In this document: positions 37,343 through 44,547 of the stretch, piece by piece
Layout of the letters: each line of letters starts with the position of its first letter
How positions within the stretch are numbered: position 1 is the stretch's first letter
Source of the DNA: Nocardioides jishulii
Lineage (GTDB): Bacteria; Actinomycetota; Actinomycetes; Propionibacteriales; Nocardioidaceae
Assembly: GCF_006007965.1 (NCBI RefSeq)
Contig: NZ_CP040748.1
Location: 372,001 to 436,000, forward strand
Reading direction: 5' to 3'
DNA length: 64,000 bases
Translations under genes and position numbers: made by a program
Notes under the pieces: generated by a model
Database searches by the model: none
Seen by the model: the letters and a program-made list of their open reading frames with translations, nothing else
Told to the model about the DNA's origin: nothing

Positions 37343-37558
37343 ATTTCCAGGACGACAACCCCGCCCGCCCCGACCACGTCCCACCTGCGACCCGAGGCGC
37401 TAGCCGAACGGTGGGACATGACTCCCAAGACCTTGGCGAACTGGCGCAGTGCGGGCACAGGCCCCACTTTCGTGAAAATCGGGGGCATGGTCCGCTACCG
37501 GCTGGCCGATGTAGAGGCGTACGAAGCCGGTAGTCGTGTACAGGCGGTCACGGCATGA
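37343..37558 (+). CDS. Excisionase-like helix-turn-helix protein with an apparent ATT start
   Basis: 71 residues. LRPEALAERWDMTPKTLANW and then FVKIGGMVRYRLADVEAYEAG form the MerR-like winged helix of the AlpA/excisionase type. No ATG, GTG or TTG lies in frame between the upstream stop at 37259 and an ATG inside the first helix. AGGAGG at 37329-37334 sits eight bases before ATT 37343, so ATT is the likely start, as in infC. The gene overlaps the next by four bases (ATGA). It probably helps the integrase excise the element. Confidence 0.7.
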   Translation: MSRTTTPPAPTTSHLRPEALAERWDMTPKTLANWRSAGTGPTFVKIGGMVRYRLADVEAYEAGSRVQAVTA

Positions 37559-37878
37559 CGGCGCGGGCCTTCGCTCGTTCGGACGCCCAAGGGCTCGCAG
37601 TACACGCCTCCACGGCTTCCTTGGCCGATGCTGACGACAAGGCGGATGCCTTGGTGGGGGCTGTGACTGGTCGGTGGACCGTAGTGGCCCGGTCAAAGCC
37701 TGGAGCGCGAGCGTTCTACGTCCTGCGCAACCGCGCCGGGGAGGTGCGACGTCTGCGGGGCTATGAGGTTGTCCGACTCGTTCGGGCTGCTCGCGCGAAC
37801 GGTGAGACGGTGGTCATGCCGGGGGCGCAGTGGCGCGATGAGGGCAATGCCCGTCGGGCGACTGGGGGAAGCGTGTGA
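37555..37878 (+). CDS. Hypothetical element protein, 107 residues
   Basis: A basic soluble protein: GRWTVVARSKPGARAFYVLRNRAGEVRRLRGYEVVRLVRAARANGE. I cannot assign it. It overlaps the excisionase-like gene (ATGA) and the next gene (GTGA), so the three are translated as a unit. It may bind DNA; this is inferred only from its charge and setting. Confidence 0.7.
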   Translation: MTARAFARSDAQGLAVHASTASLADADDKADALVGAVTGRWTVVARSKPGARAFYVLRNRAGEVRRLRGYEVVRLVRAARANGETVVMPGAQWRDEGNARRATGGSV

Positions 37879-38573
37879 CCGAGACCGAAGGCAGCCGCCT
37901 CAACCCGCTCAAACTCGTCATGGCGATCAATGGCGATACCCGGCTGACGCTGGGCGAGCGCGTGGTCCTCGTCCGGGCGGTCAAGCACACGGACAACACC
38001 ACTCGCCAAGTCCACATGAGTCAGGCAGGCATCGCCGGCGCCGTGGAGGTCAGTCGCGACACTGTGAAGCGCGCCTACGTCAAGGCGCTGCGGCACGGCT
38101 ACTTCAGCCACAAGCAGGAGCGCCGGAATCAACAGGGGCACAAAGTTGCCGACTATTGGTTCTCTGAGGAGATTCCCCAAGGGGCAGGAGAGGGCACGGC
38201 CAGCGGAGAAGGAGAAGGGGCCAAGGCGCAAAGCCTAGGTGCAGGAGAGGGCACCATCTACGACTCTTCTACTTCCTTACTTAATAGCAGGGCCATGCAT
38301 CCTGATGCCCATAGGGCACCTTGCTTCCATGAGGACTGGGAATCCTGCCAGGACTGCAAGCCTGTCGAGGCCTGCGAGTTCCACCCCCAGTTTGCGACCC
38401 CGTGTCCCCACTGTGCCGGCAGGGAGCGCCTGGATACTCAAAGTGCCAAGCACTCGGCGGCGAAGCGCCGCGACTGGCATGAGCGTCAGAACGTGGCTGA
38501 AGGACTGAACGAGCTAGGCGAAGCTCCCGAACCAGTCGCCACTCCGCCTGGATACAAATCCCGGCGAAGCTGA
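37875..38573 (+). CDS. Winged-helix (replication- or regulation-type) protein with a Cys/His cluster
   Basis: 232 residues. The N-terminal 90 residues have TLGERVVLVRAVKHTD and SQAGIAGAVEVSRDTVKRAYVKALRHGYF, a winged helix like those of small-plasmid and phage replication initiators. The linker repeats GAGEGT. The C-terminal part has CFHEDWESCQDCKPVEACEF and ATPCPHCAGRE, a possible zinc site. GTG 37875 overlaps the preceding stop. It may start replication of, or regulate, the element. Confidence 0.75.
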   Translation: MTETEGSRLNPLKLVMAINGDTRLTLGERVVLVRAVKHTDNTTRQVHMSQAGIAGAVEVSRDTVKRAYVKALRHGYFSHKQERRNQQGHKVADYWFSEEIPQGAGEGTASGEGEGAKAQSLGAGEGTIYDSSTSLLNSRAMHPDAHRAPCFHEDWESCQDCKPVEACEFHPQFATPCPHCAGRERLDTQSAKHSAAKRRDWHERQNVAEGLNELGEAPEPVATPPGYKSRRS

Positions 38574-38985
38574 TCGCTCGCTAGCGGAAACCCCGTCTAT
38601 CTAGATCCACCCTTCTCCTTCTCCGCTGGGTCGACACCTCTCCGGTGCCCATCGGTAACCCGCAATCACAGGGCTCCGCCCTGTCTACGGCGCACCCACA
38701 TGCAAGGGTCCGCTCCCACTTATGACAAGGGGCTTTCCGGGCGGACGGGTCGAGGTTGGGCCTCTGGGCCATGATGCTATGACTGGGTCCATCGACCACT
38801 TGTAAACAGTGCGCGATTCACCGGGAACGGCACGCAACTCGTTCCCGCGAGACCTTGCCGGGTAAACGGGCGCTGCTCGGGCCGACAGGGCGGATGTGAG
38901 GCGACAGGATCGGACTCCGCCGCAGGGTTCGAACCTGTTCCTCATGTGGGACGCAAGTGTCGTCTCCGCCTACTAGGTTGCATGC
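38574..38985. other. Noncoding region in the element with hairpins
   Basis: No gene is supported in these 412 bases. They contain ACAGGG-5-CCCTGT (38668-38684), CGGGAACG-10-CGTTCCCG (38822-38847) and the palindrome GGTTCGAACC (about 38926-38935). The region follows the winged-helix gene and could hold its target, such as an origin. TAGGTT at 38974 is the -10 of the next gene. Confidence 0.45.
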
Positions 38986-39585
38986 ATGACATGGGGTGAC
39001 TTCTTTGACTTCCTGATCGGCGCCAAGGCTCCTTGGTGGTCAGCCCTGCTCGCTCTCTACTTGGGGTACCGGTTCTCTCGACGCACCGCGAAGGATCAGC
39101 GGACGGACGATGCCCACGATCGCGAGAAGGAGCGGGCTCACGCGTTGGTGCTCGTTGAGGCAGAACGCCAGGCCGCCGTGCAACGTCTCGCAGTTGAAGT
39201 GGAAGCCAAGGAACGGGCCGCCGAGGTCGAGGCGCGGCGCGCGCGAGTCAACGCTGAGGTGGAAGGGATGCGGGCACGACAACGCGATGCGATCGCCGCT
39301 GTAGCGGACCTGCGTGGCGAAATCGCTGCTTCGCAGGGCCAAAGGAAGGCCATGTCGCGCGATGTGATCCGATCCTTCTACGCCCAGGTGAGTGCCTACG
39401 AAGTCCCTTTCCCCCTCGACAGGAGAAGTGTTGCCGACGGGCTGGATGCAGTCTCGTCATTCTTGATCCAAGGCAGCGGCTACCCCGCTTCCGAGGCTCA
39501 GTTGCAGGCGATCGACACGCGACTGGCTGATCTGACAAAGACGCTGGAAGAGGCGTACCACCCCTACCCCGAAGGTGACGACTAG
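38986..39585 (+). CDS. Membrane-anchored coiled-coil protein
   Basis: 199 residues. One N-terminal hydrophobic helix (APWWSALLALYLGYRF) is followed by a long charged heptad-like stretch (about 35-125, rich in Arg, Glu, Ala) and a small C-terminal helical part. No family recognised. It has its own leaderless start: TAGGTT six bases before the ATG. As an independently transcribed cargo gene it may give the host a trait such as phage exclusion; this is inference only. Confidence 0.75.
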   Translation: MTWGDFFDFLIGAKAPWWSALLALYLGYRFSRRTAKDQRTDDAHDREKERAHALVLVEAERQAAVQRLAVEVEAKERAAEVEARRARVNAEVEGMRARQRDAIAAVADLRGEIAASQGQRKAMSRDVIRSFYAQVSAYEVPFPLDRRSVADGLDAVSSFLIQGSGYPASEAQLQAIDTRLADLTKTLEEAYHPYPEGDD

Positions 39586-39976
39586 GAGCGAATCCCAACG
39601 GCCCTGAAACCTGCGCAGGATCTTTGCTGCTATCACCCTGCGGTCCCGCTCGCCTGCGTGTAGGGGTCATAGGGGAGGGGTGCAGACGGGTGGGCGCCGG
39701 CCGGCTCGTCCTTGGCGAATCTGGCCCTCTGTATAAGCGGCTCGCTGAGACAGTGGGACTTGATGGCACTCGGGGCCACGAACAGCACGTTCGCCTGGAG
39801 ACGCCTTTGTGTTAAGTGGAATCTGACAAGAGTGCTTGTCTGCAACAGTCCAGCCCCACCCCCGCGCTGTGGATGGGCGCCTGGTTTCTCGTCTGGGACG
39901 GGCGCCGCCCTGAGCTCATCCGCATCGATCCGTCGAATCGGCTGACGATTCCCAACAAACCCAGGAGGATCGGCCC
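39586..39976. other. Noncoding region between element genes
   Basis: No supported gene in 391 bases; short open frames here are low in coding character. There is a TATAAG box near 39732 and the hairpin GACAAG-4-CTTGTC (39825-39840). A small RNA or promoter for the downstream integrase operon is possible. Confidence 0.4.
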
Positions 39977-40324
39977 ATGACAACTCTCACCACGTCGCCC
40001 GTTGGCGCTCTGCGCGTCGCTCACCTGGATCACATGACCGGGGTGGGGATGCTGGCATGCCCGCCCGTCAACTCCAACGTCTTTCTTGGGTCTGCCTCGG
40101 TCAACGGTGCCGACTGGGATTCCGCCCTGCGCGTTCTCGACGGTATGGGCTGGGAGGTACTCGGAGACGAGAACGGTTTGCCCGTGGTCGAGGGCGTTGG
40201 CCACAACGGTGGGGAAGTTGTGGCGCTCTACGGGCGTGCCCCCATCACTTCGCGTCCCGACATGAGCGAGATCGCCGAGGCTGGCGCTGCGCTGGCCTCT
40301 ATCGCACTCGCTGAAAAGTTCTGA
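39977..40324 (+). CDS. Hypothetical element protein, 115 residues
   Basis: A small globular protein, APPV-rich at the start and with a Gly-rich middle (VVEGVGHNGGEVVALYG). I do not recognise it. AGGAGG lies before ATG 39977, and the stop is three bases from the integrase start, so it is co-translated with the integrase and may regulate it or assist recombination. Confidence 0.7.
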   Translation: MTTLTTSPVGALRVAHLDHMTGVGMLACPPVNSNVFLGSASVNGADWDSALRVLDGMGWEVLGDENGLPVVEGVGHNGGEVVALYGRAPITSRPDMSEIAEAGAALASIALAEKF

Positions 40325-40327
40325 GTC

Positions 40328-41536
40328 GTGGGACGCCCCAAGGCCCTGCCGTGGACGCTCGGCACGATCAAGTTCGCGCCTCATCCCACACGCGACAAGG
40401 CGGTGCAGGCGCGTGGTTCCTATCGAAACGACAATGGGCAGCGCAAAGACGTAACGGCGAGCGGAGGGACTGAGGCCGCTGCGCGGCGAGCGTTGCAGAC
40501 CAAGGTCAATGCTGCTCGGGACGAATTCCAGGGTGGAGACGACGTACTCCAGTCGAGCACCACGGTCGAGCGAGCGGCTGCGGTGTGGCTCGATTGGAAG
40601 AGCCGGGAGCATCTGCGAGCCAGCACGTTGGGCGAGTATGCCGGGTATGTGCGCAAGACCATCAAGGGCAGCGCGCTGGCTGGCCTGCCGCTCACTGAGG
40701 CGAACAACGTAGCGAGGATCGAAGCGTGGCTTGCTGCCGTGGCAGACGAGCGAGGCGGCACAGCGGCATCTCAGGCGCGCAAGGTGTTGGGAGGAGTTCT
40801 GCAACTCGCGGAGCGACGAGGAGCGATCCCGGCGAGCGTGATGCACCGAGTGAAGACCCCGAACCCCAAGCCGGGATCGGTTGGCGACCGGAAGTGTCGG
40901 GATGAGGACTGTGACCTTGACTGCGGAAAGCGGCACCTAGATACCGAGCGAGCGTTCACCGCTGCCGAGGCGATCAAGGTCCAGGCTGTTGCTGATGCCA
41001 GCCGGGCCGATCTCGGCGACCTTGCGGCGTTCCTGTTCGGCACGGGAGCGCGCATTTCCGAGGCGTTGCACTGCACCGCGTGGTCAGGCGTCGACCTAGG
41101 AGCTCAGACAGTCCGTGTGCGGGGGACGAAGACCGCCAATGCCGACCGCATGCTCTCCCTGTCGGACGATCTGGTCGAGCGACTGAGTGACCGCGCGGGG
41201 TTGCATGGAACCGAGGGGCTCGTGTTCGGTACGACCCGCTACGCGAGCAAGGCCGGTGAGCCCAGGAATACCAACAACGTCCTGAAGTCGCTGCGGACGG
41301 TGTTCGCCAACGCCGGTGTTCCGTGGGCTGGCTCCCACACGTTCCGCCGAACCGTCGCCACGTGGATGGATGAGGCCGGGGCACCGCTGGCGGAGATTGC
41401 CAACCAGTTGGGCCACGCAGACGTGAACGTAACCGCTGGCTACCTTGGCCGCACCGCTCAGCCGACCCGAGCGGCCAGCATCATGGTGCTACCCGCTATA
41501 CCCGATTCTCGATCACTTGTCACGAGAATTGAGTAA
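40328..41536 (+). CDS. int: Tyrosine site-specific integrase
   Basis: 402 residues. The N-terminal 80 residues are an arm-binding domain, then a core-binding domain (TVERAAAVWLDW ... ) to about 180, and a catalytic domain. Catalytic residues are visible: Arg242 in GTGARISEAL, His337-x-x-Arg340 in SHTFRRTVATW, His363 in QLGHADVNVT and Tyr372 in GYLGR. A Cys/His insert (C190, C195, C199, H203) sits at the start of the catalytic domain. GTG 40328. It recombines the att core in tRNA-Lys. Confidence 0.93.
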   Translation: MGRPKALPWTLGTIKFAPHPTRDKAVQARGSYRNDNGQRKDVTASGGTEAAARRALQTKVNAARDEFQGGDDVLQSSTTVERAAAVWLDWKSREHLRASTLGEYAGYVRKTIKGSALAGLPLTEANNVARIEAWLAAVADERGGTAASQARKVLGGVLQLAERRGAIPASVMHRVKTPNPKPGSVGDRKCRDEDCDLDCGKRHLDTERAFTAAEAIKVQAVADASRADLGDLAAFLFGTGARISEALHCTAWSGVDLGAQTVRVRGTKTANADRMLSLSDDLVERLSDRAGLHGTEGLVFGTTRYASKAGEPRNTNNVLKSLRTVFANAGVPWAGSHTFRRTVATWMDEAGAPLAEIANQLGHADVNVTAGYLGRTAQPTRAASIMVLPAIPDSRSLVTRIE

Positions 41537-41600
41537 AAACTCCGTGCACACCTGTGGTTCCGCTTGCCATCTATTGGGGAGCGATCGTAGCGTGATCCCA

Positions 41601-41648
41601 ACATCTAGTAGTTACACCGATGTGTTTCGCCACTTCGGAACTAGATGT
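41601..41648. repeat. Dyad ACATCTAGT-30-ACTAGATGT
   Basis: Nine-base perfect arms with a 30-base spacer that itself holds ACAC-4-GTGT. It lies between the integrase and the YegP-like miniprotein and may be an operator, or a recombinase or excisionase site. Confidence 0.55.
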
Positions 41649-41695
41649 AGTGGTCGCCCGATCACGCCAAACCCGAGAAAGAAACGAGAACCACC

Positions 41696-41863
41696 ATGAC
41701 CGATGCCCAGATTCGACGTTCGGCGAACGGCCAGTACTTCGTTCGCGTGGTTGCTAGCAACGGAGCGATCCTCGCGCACAGCGAGAACTACCGCGCCAAG
41801 GCCGACGCCACCAACTGCGCACGCCTCTTGGCCAACGGAGGTGGGGCCAGTGACTGGACCTGA
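41696..41863 (+). CDS. YegP/DUF1508-like miniprotein
   Basis: 55 residues. NGQYFVRVVASNGAILAHSENYRAKADATNCARLLANGG has the YegP pattern FxVxxxNGxIxxxSExYxxKA, a single repeat of the fold. It is too short for an ordinary gene list but the match is good. Its own promoter region holds a dyad (41601-41648), and a strong nested terminator follows. In phages and islands such proteins are of unknown role. Confidence 0.75.
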   Translation: MTDAQIRRSANGQYFVRVVASNGAILAHSENYRAKADATNCARLLANGGGASDWT

Positions 41864-41883
41864 GGGGTCTAGGTAAGTGAGCG

Positions 41884-41931
41884 AGGCCCACGCAATCCAG
41901 GTGTTTCAAGGTCACCTGGAGGCGTGGGCCT
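41884..41931 (+). terminator. Nested hairpin at the right end of the element
   Basis: AGGCCCACGC with GCGTGGGCCT encloses TCCAGGTG with CACCTGGA. It follows the YegP-like gene by 20 bases and insulates the tRNA-Lys end. Confidence 0.75.
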
Positions 41932-42057
41932 TCGCATACCCTTTGTAGTGCCCGTCGAGGCTCGTTGCAAGCCTCCGGAGGCGTTTCTTGGGAATAAGTC
42001 GGGAATGCGGCACCGTTAAGATTGGCCCCCAACCTGTTTGCGCAGGTCAGGGGCCAA

Positions 42058-42097
42058 TTCAGTAGGCCCCGTGGGACTCGAACCCACAACCAACGGA
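42058..42097. repeat. Right attachment site (att) inside tRNA-Lys
   Basis: The 40-base copy identical to 36926-36965. It spans the 3' end of tRNA-Lys from the discriminator base through the T-arm into the anticodon arm, restoring the gene after integration. Confidence 0.9.
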
Positions 42098-42135
42098 TTA
42101 AAAGTCCGGAGCTCTGCCAATTGAGCTAGAGGCCC
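42063..42135 (-). tRNA. tRNA-Lys (TTT)
   Basis: Acceptor GGGCCTC pairs with GGGGCCT (two G-U pairs), D-arm GCTC-GAGC, anticodon loop CTTTTAA (TTT), T-arm GTGGGTTCGAGTCCCAC. It is the integration site of the element; its 3' 35 bases are part of the att repeat. Confidence 0.95.
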
Positions 42136-42612
42136 GGGGGTTCTACGGTTTAATCGACGGAACCTTCTACGGTTCCCTCTATTCAACGGTTGAACCACCG
42201 TGGCGACAGCGTACCGGCATGGGGTTTGCGCGGATGCGCGGCTGCCCGCGCTTCGTTGAGGCATGCGCGGGCCGCCGGGGTGTGCGCCCTCAGGCGGCGT
42301 TTCGGAAGTCAAAGTCGATGGGTGTCGAGTTGAGTGCTTGCCGTTGTGGCGCCACCGTGTCGAGGTAGGCGTAGAGGCGGTTGAGGTGACGCGCCTTGAC
42401 CCTGGGGAGTCGAGGCTCCGAGAAGCAGGGACTCGTTGATCTTCTTGAGGTTCTGGGGCAGTACTCACCGACCGACGAGGCTGTTGCGCAGGCGATCCTC
42501 GGGCCCGACGGGCGCCACCACACTTCCGTCAGGCTCGACCCCATCGCCCACACCCCTGCGGAACCCTGCGGAACAGCCTTCAGCCGATGGCCAAGGCCGT
42601 AACACTGGGGCC
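42136..42612. other. Upstream flank of tRNA-Lys and decayed sequence
   Basis: No intact gene. Near the tRNA are GGAACC-6-GGTTCC (42159-42176) and TTCAAC-G-GTTGAA (42182-42194), and an 18-base sequence (42136-42153) repeated in inverse orientation at 43667-43684. Fragments such as a forward reading LGQYSPTDEAVAQAILGPDGRHHTS near 42455 look like remnants of a real gene; I cannot name it. Confidence 0.45.
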
Positions 42613-43311
42613 ATGGCAGCAGTGGACCCCGAAGACATCGAAGCCGGGGGCATCGAAACGGCGACATCGTCGGCGTCACCGTCGACCTTGCGGGCCGGGC
42701 GGCGCCTGGTGCTGGTAGCGCTGCACCTGCTCGTCGCCGTTGTGCTCGGCGTCTTCTCCGACGTTGGCACCGGCTGGGGCCAGCAGTGGGTGTACGTGGC
42801 CATGGCCGCCACCCCGTGGGTGGTACTGGTGTTCAGCGCTGGACGCACTAGCGGCCTTTCCTGGTCCCCCCTTGGGGGCGCTCTCACTCTCGTGGCCGGG
42901 CTCGCTGGGTACTACTTGTGGCTGCACTGGGGGCAAGGGGTCTCAGCCGAAACCCTCTTGGGCAACGGCTTCAACGGCGCGGTCTGGCTCGGGCTCGGTG
43001 CGGCCGTCGGGGCGTTGGCCGGTCTCGTAGGAGGGTGCACGCGACTCCCGCAGCCGTGGTCAGATTTCGCTTGGGCCGGAGTCGTCGCAACCCCGATCGT
43101 CGAAGCCCTTCTCCTTGCCTCCTACGGCACGGATCCGCCTGTGCTCAGCGCGGTGCTGATCTGGAGCCCAGTGGCGATCGCGCTCGTGGCGTGGGCACTC
43201 CGGAGCGGCGCGCGTGCTCGCGCTCTCGCCGTAATGGTTCCCATCGCCTGCCTTGTCCTGTGGCAGGTAGAGGTCACCATCATCCAAGAGGTGCTCGGCC
43301 GCCGGAACTAA
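42613..43311 (+). CDS. Hypothetical polytopic membrane protein (DUF6518-like)
   Basis: 232 residues with six or seven hydrophobic segments, for example LVLVALHLLVAVVLGVF and VVATPIVEALLLASYG. The overall pattern recalls the actinobacterial DUF6518 family, an uncertain match. AACACT is six bases before ATG 42613, suggesting a leaderless transcript. It stands alone in the worn accessory stretch. Confidence 0.7.
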   Translation: MAAVDPEDIEAGGIETATSSASPSTLRAGRRLVLVALHLLVAVVLGVFSDVGTGWGQQWVYVAMAATPWVVLVFSAGRTSGLSWSPLGGALTLVAGLAGYYLWLHWGQGVSAETLLGNGFNGAVWLGLGAAVGALAGLVGGCTRLPQPWSDFAWAGVVATPIVEALLLASYGTDPPVLSAVLIWSPVAIALVAWALRSGARARALAVMVPIACLVLWQVEVTIIQEVLGRRN

Positions 43312-43776
43312 TCGGTGGTGGCCCAATCTTGGCACGATGTCATGGCTGGGTCATCGCCGTCGGCTGGGGTCAGCGGTTCTGGCGCCGGACCATTCCGGCG
43401 ATGAGTTCACGCACCTGCGCGGCGGAGAGCGGGTGATTGGCGCCGACGTTGTCGTCCACCAGGACTCCAGGCATGGCGAGAACCCCGAAGGGCGAAGGAC
43501 ATCGCCACCGAGTGTTTGAGGAACGAGGTCGACATTGAGGTACAGGTCGACGTGCGCCGAGTACGGACGTTCCCGAAGTCTCTGCGGCGCGTTCTTGCGA
43601 GGGCGTATGACGTGCTGAGGGCAGCGCGCTGGCTGAAACACATGAAGGTGTTTCCGCACGTCCCAGTTAAACCGTAGAACCCCCAGAGGCCCGGGGTATG
43701 GAAACAACCCTCGGAAGGACGCAAGGTCGAACCACACGCCGTGGGGTCAGCGTAGCCAGAGCGGCCACGGAGGCGG
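43312..43776. other. Region with a gene remnant and no intact gene
   Basis: It holds a thioredoxin-like C-terminal remnant (43370-43498, reverse) and the inverted copy of the tRNA-Lys upstream flank (43667-43684), followed by AGAGGCCC, the complement of the tRNA 5' end. Other open frames show no coding character. Confidence 0.5.
43370..43498 (-). pseudogene. C-terminal remnant of a small thioredoxin-like protein
   Basis: The reverse strand reads GVLAMPGVLVDDNVGANHP then LSAAQVRELIAGMVRRQNR and stops. This matches the end of small redox-active disulfide proteins, which read like GVMATPALVIDGKV ... SAEELRELL. The N-terminal CxxC half is not found in frame; upstream codons are in other frames, so the gene seems broken. 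Confidence 0.4.
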
Positions 43777-44547
43777 TCAACCGGGCAAGGGATGCGGCCT
43801 GAATTCGTCGAGCCGACCTTCGAGTTGTTCGAGGGCTCGTCTCTGCTGTTCGTTGAAGATGGCGCTGGCGTACTCCGAGACGAGGTCGGCTGTTGCGGCG
43901 AGCTCGATCGGCGGTTCTGCCGCGGCGAAGTCTTCGATCACAGCGGTGAAGGTCGTCATGAAGTCCTCGATCAGATCGGAGACGTCTCGCTGGGTGCTGT
44001 CGGGTCCGAGTTGGGCAAAGCGTTCGGAGATGGCGGCCACCTTCGGGGCGAGTCCTGGCGCGCTGAGCCGCTGGTAGAAGCTGGCAAGATGCGGCAAGCC
44101 GTCCTCGCCGACAAGGTGGGCCAGCAGCACAGACTGATCGCGGTCGAGCTTCACCATTTCCGGCGACAGGCCCGAGGCGGCGAACAGGGCGAGGAATGGG
44201 GCCAGCTCGGGTGGAAGGTCTGGGGCTGCGTTGTGATCGCGGAGGCGCGCGATCAGGTCTCGTTGTGTGGTGAGGTGGTCGATCTGTCCAGCCAGTTCCG
44301 CGTCCAGCTCATTGAGCAGCCCCTGGGCGTCGTCGTCGGAGTCATCGAGAAGGTCAGGCATTCTCTCCAGCGGTATGCCGAGGGAGGCGAGGCGCTTGAT
44401 CCGCAGGACACGGATCAAGTCTTGGACGTCGTACTCTCGGTAACCGTTGCTGCGACGCTCGGGCTCCGCGAGAACACCGACGTGATGGTAGTGACGCAGT
44501 GCGCGGACAGTCACTCCGGAGAGTCGCGCCAACTCGCTGCTACGCAC
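43777..44547 (-). CDS. MerR family transcriptional regulator
   Basis: 256 residues. SSELARLSGVTVRALRHYHHVGVL ... RRSNGYREYDVQDLIRVLRIKRLASLGIPLERM is a MerR DNA-binding domain with its wing, followed by a coiled dimer helix and a 150-residue C-terminal domain that may bind a drug-like ligand. GTG 44547 lies inside the end of the MFS gene (8-bp overlap), so it is translated with the transporter and probably controls its promoter. Confidence 0.9.
   Translation of the reverse strand: MRSSELARLSGVTVRALRHYHHVGVLAEPERRSNGYREYDVQDLIRVLRIKRLASLGIPLERMPDLLDDSDDDAQGLLNELDAELAGQIDHLTTQRDLIARLRDHNAAPDLPPELAPFLALFAASGLSPEMVKLDRDQSVLLAHLVGEDGLPHLASFYQRLSAPGLAPKVAAISERFAQLGPDSTQRDVSDLIEDFMTTFTAVIEDFAAAEPPIELAATADLVSEYASAIFNEQQRRALEQLEGRLDEFRPHPLPG

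Larger units (their letters stand above)
36926..42097. mobile_element. 5.1-kb integrative element in the 3' end of tRNA-Lys
   Basis: Bounded by perfect 40-bp direct repeats 5132 bases apart; the right copy completes the intact tRNA-Lys. It carries an integrase reading toward the tRNA end, an excisionase-like gene at the other end, a winged-helix protein, a membrane coiled-coil protein and three small unknowns, all on the forward strand. Its base composition is visibly lower in GC than the neighbouring genes. There are no structural phage genes or conjugation genes, so it resembles a small satellite-type or mobilisable island. Whether it excises is unknown. Confidence 0.9.

Noticed and set aside
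38881..38950. A tRNA-like T-arm (GGTTCGAACC) in the element
   Set aside because: No matching acceptor, D or anticodon arms can be drawn around it, so it is only a palindrome.
42290..42679. A reverse-strand gene ending in LYAYLDTVAPQRQALNS
   Set aside because: Only the tail looks protein-like; the rest is poor, so it is at most a remnant, noted under the region.
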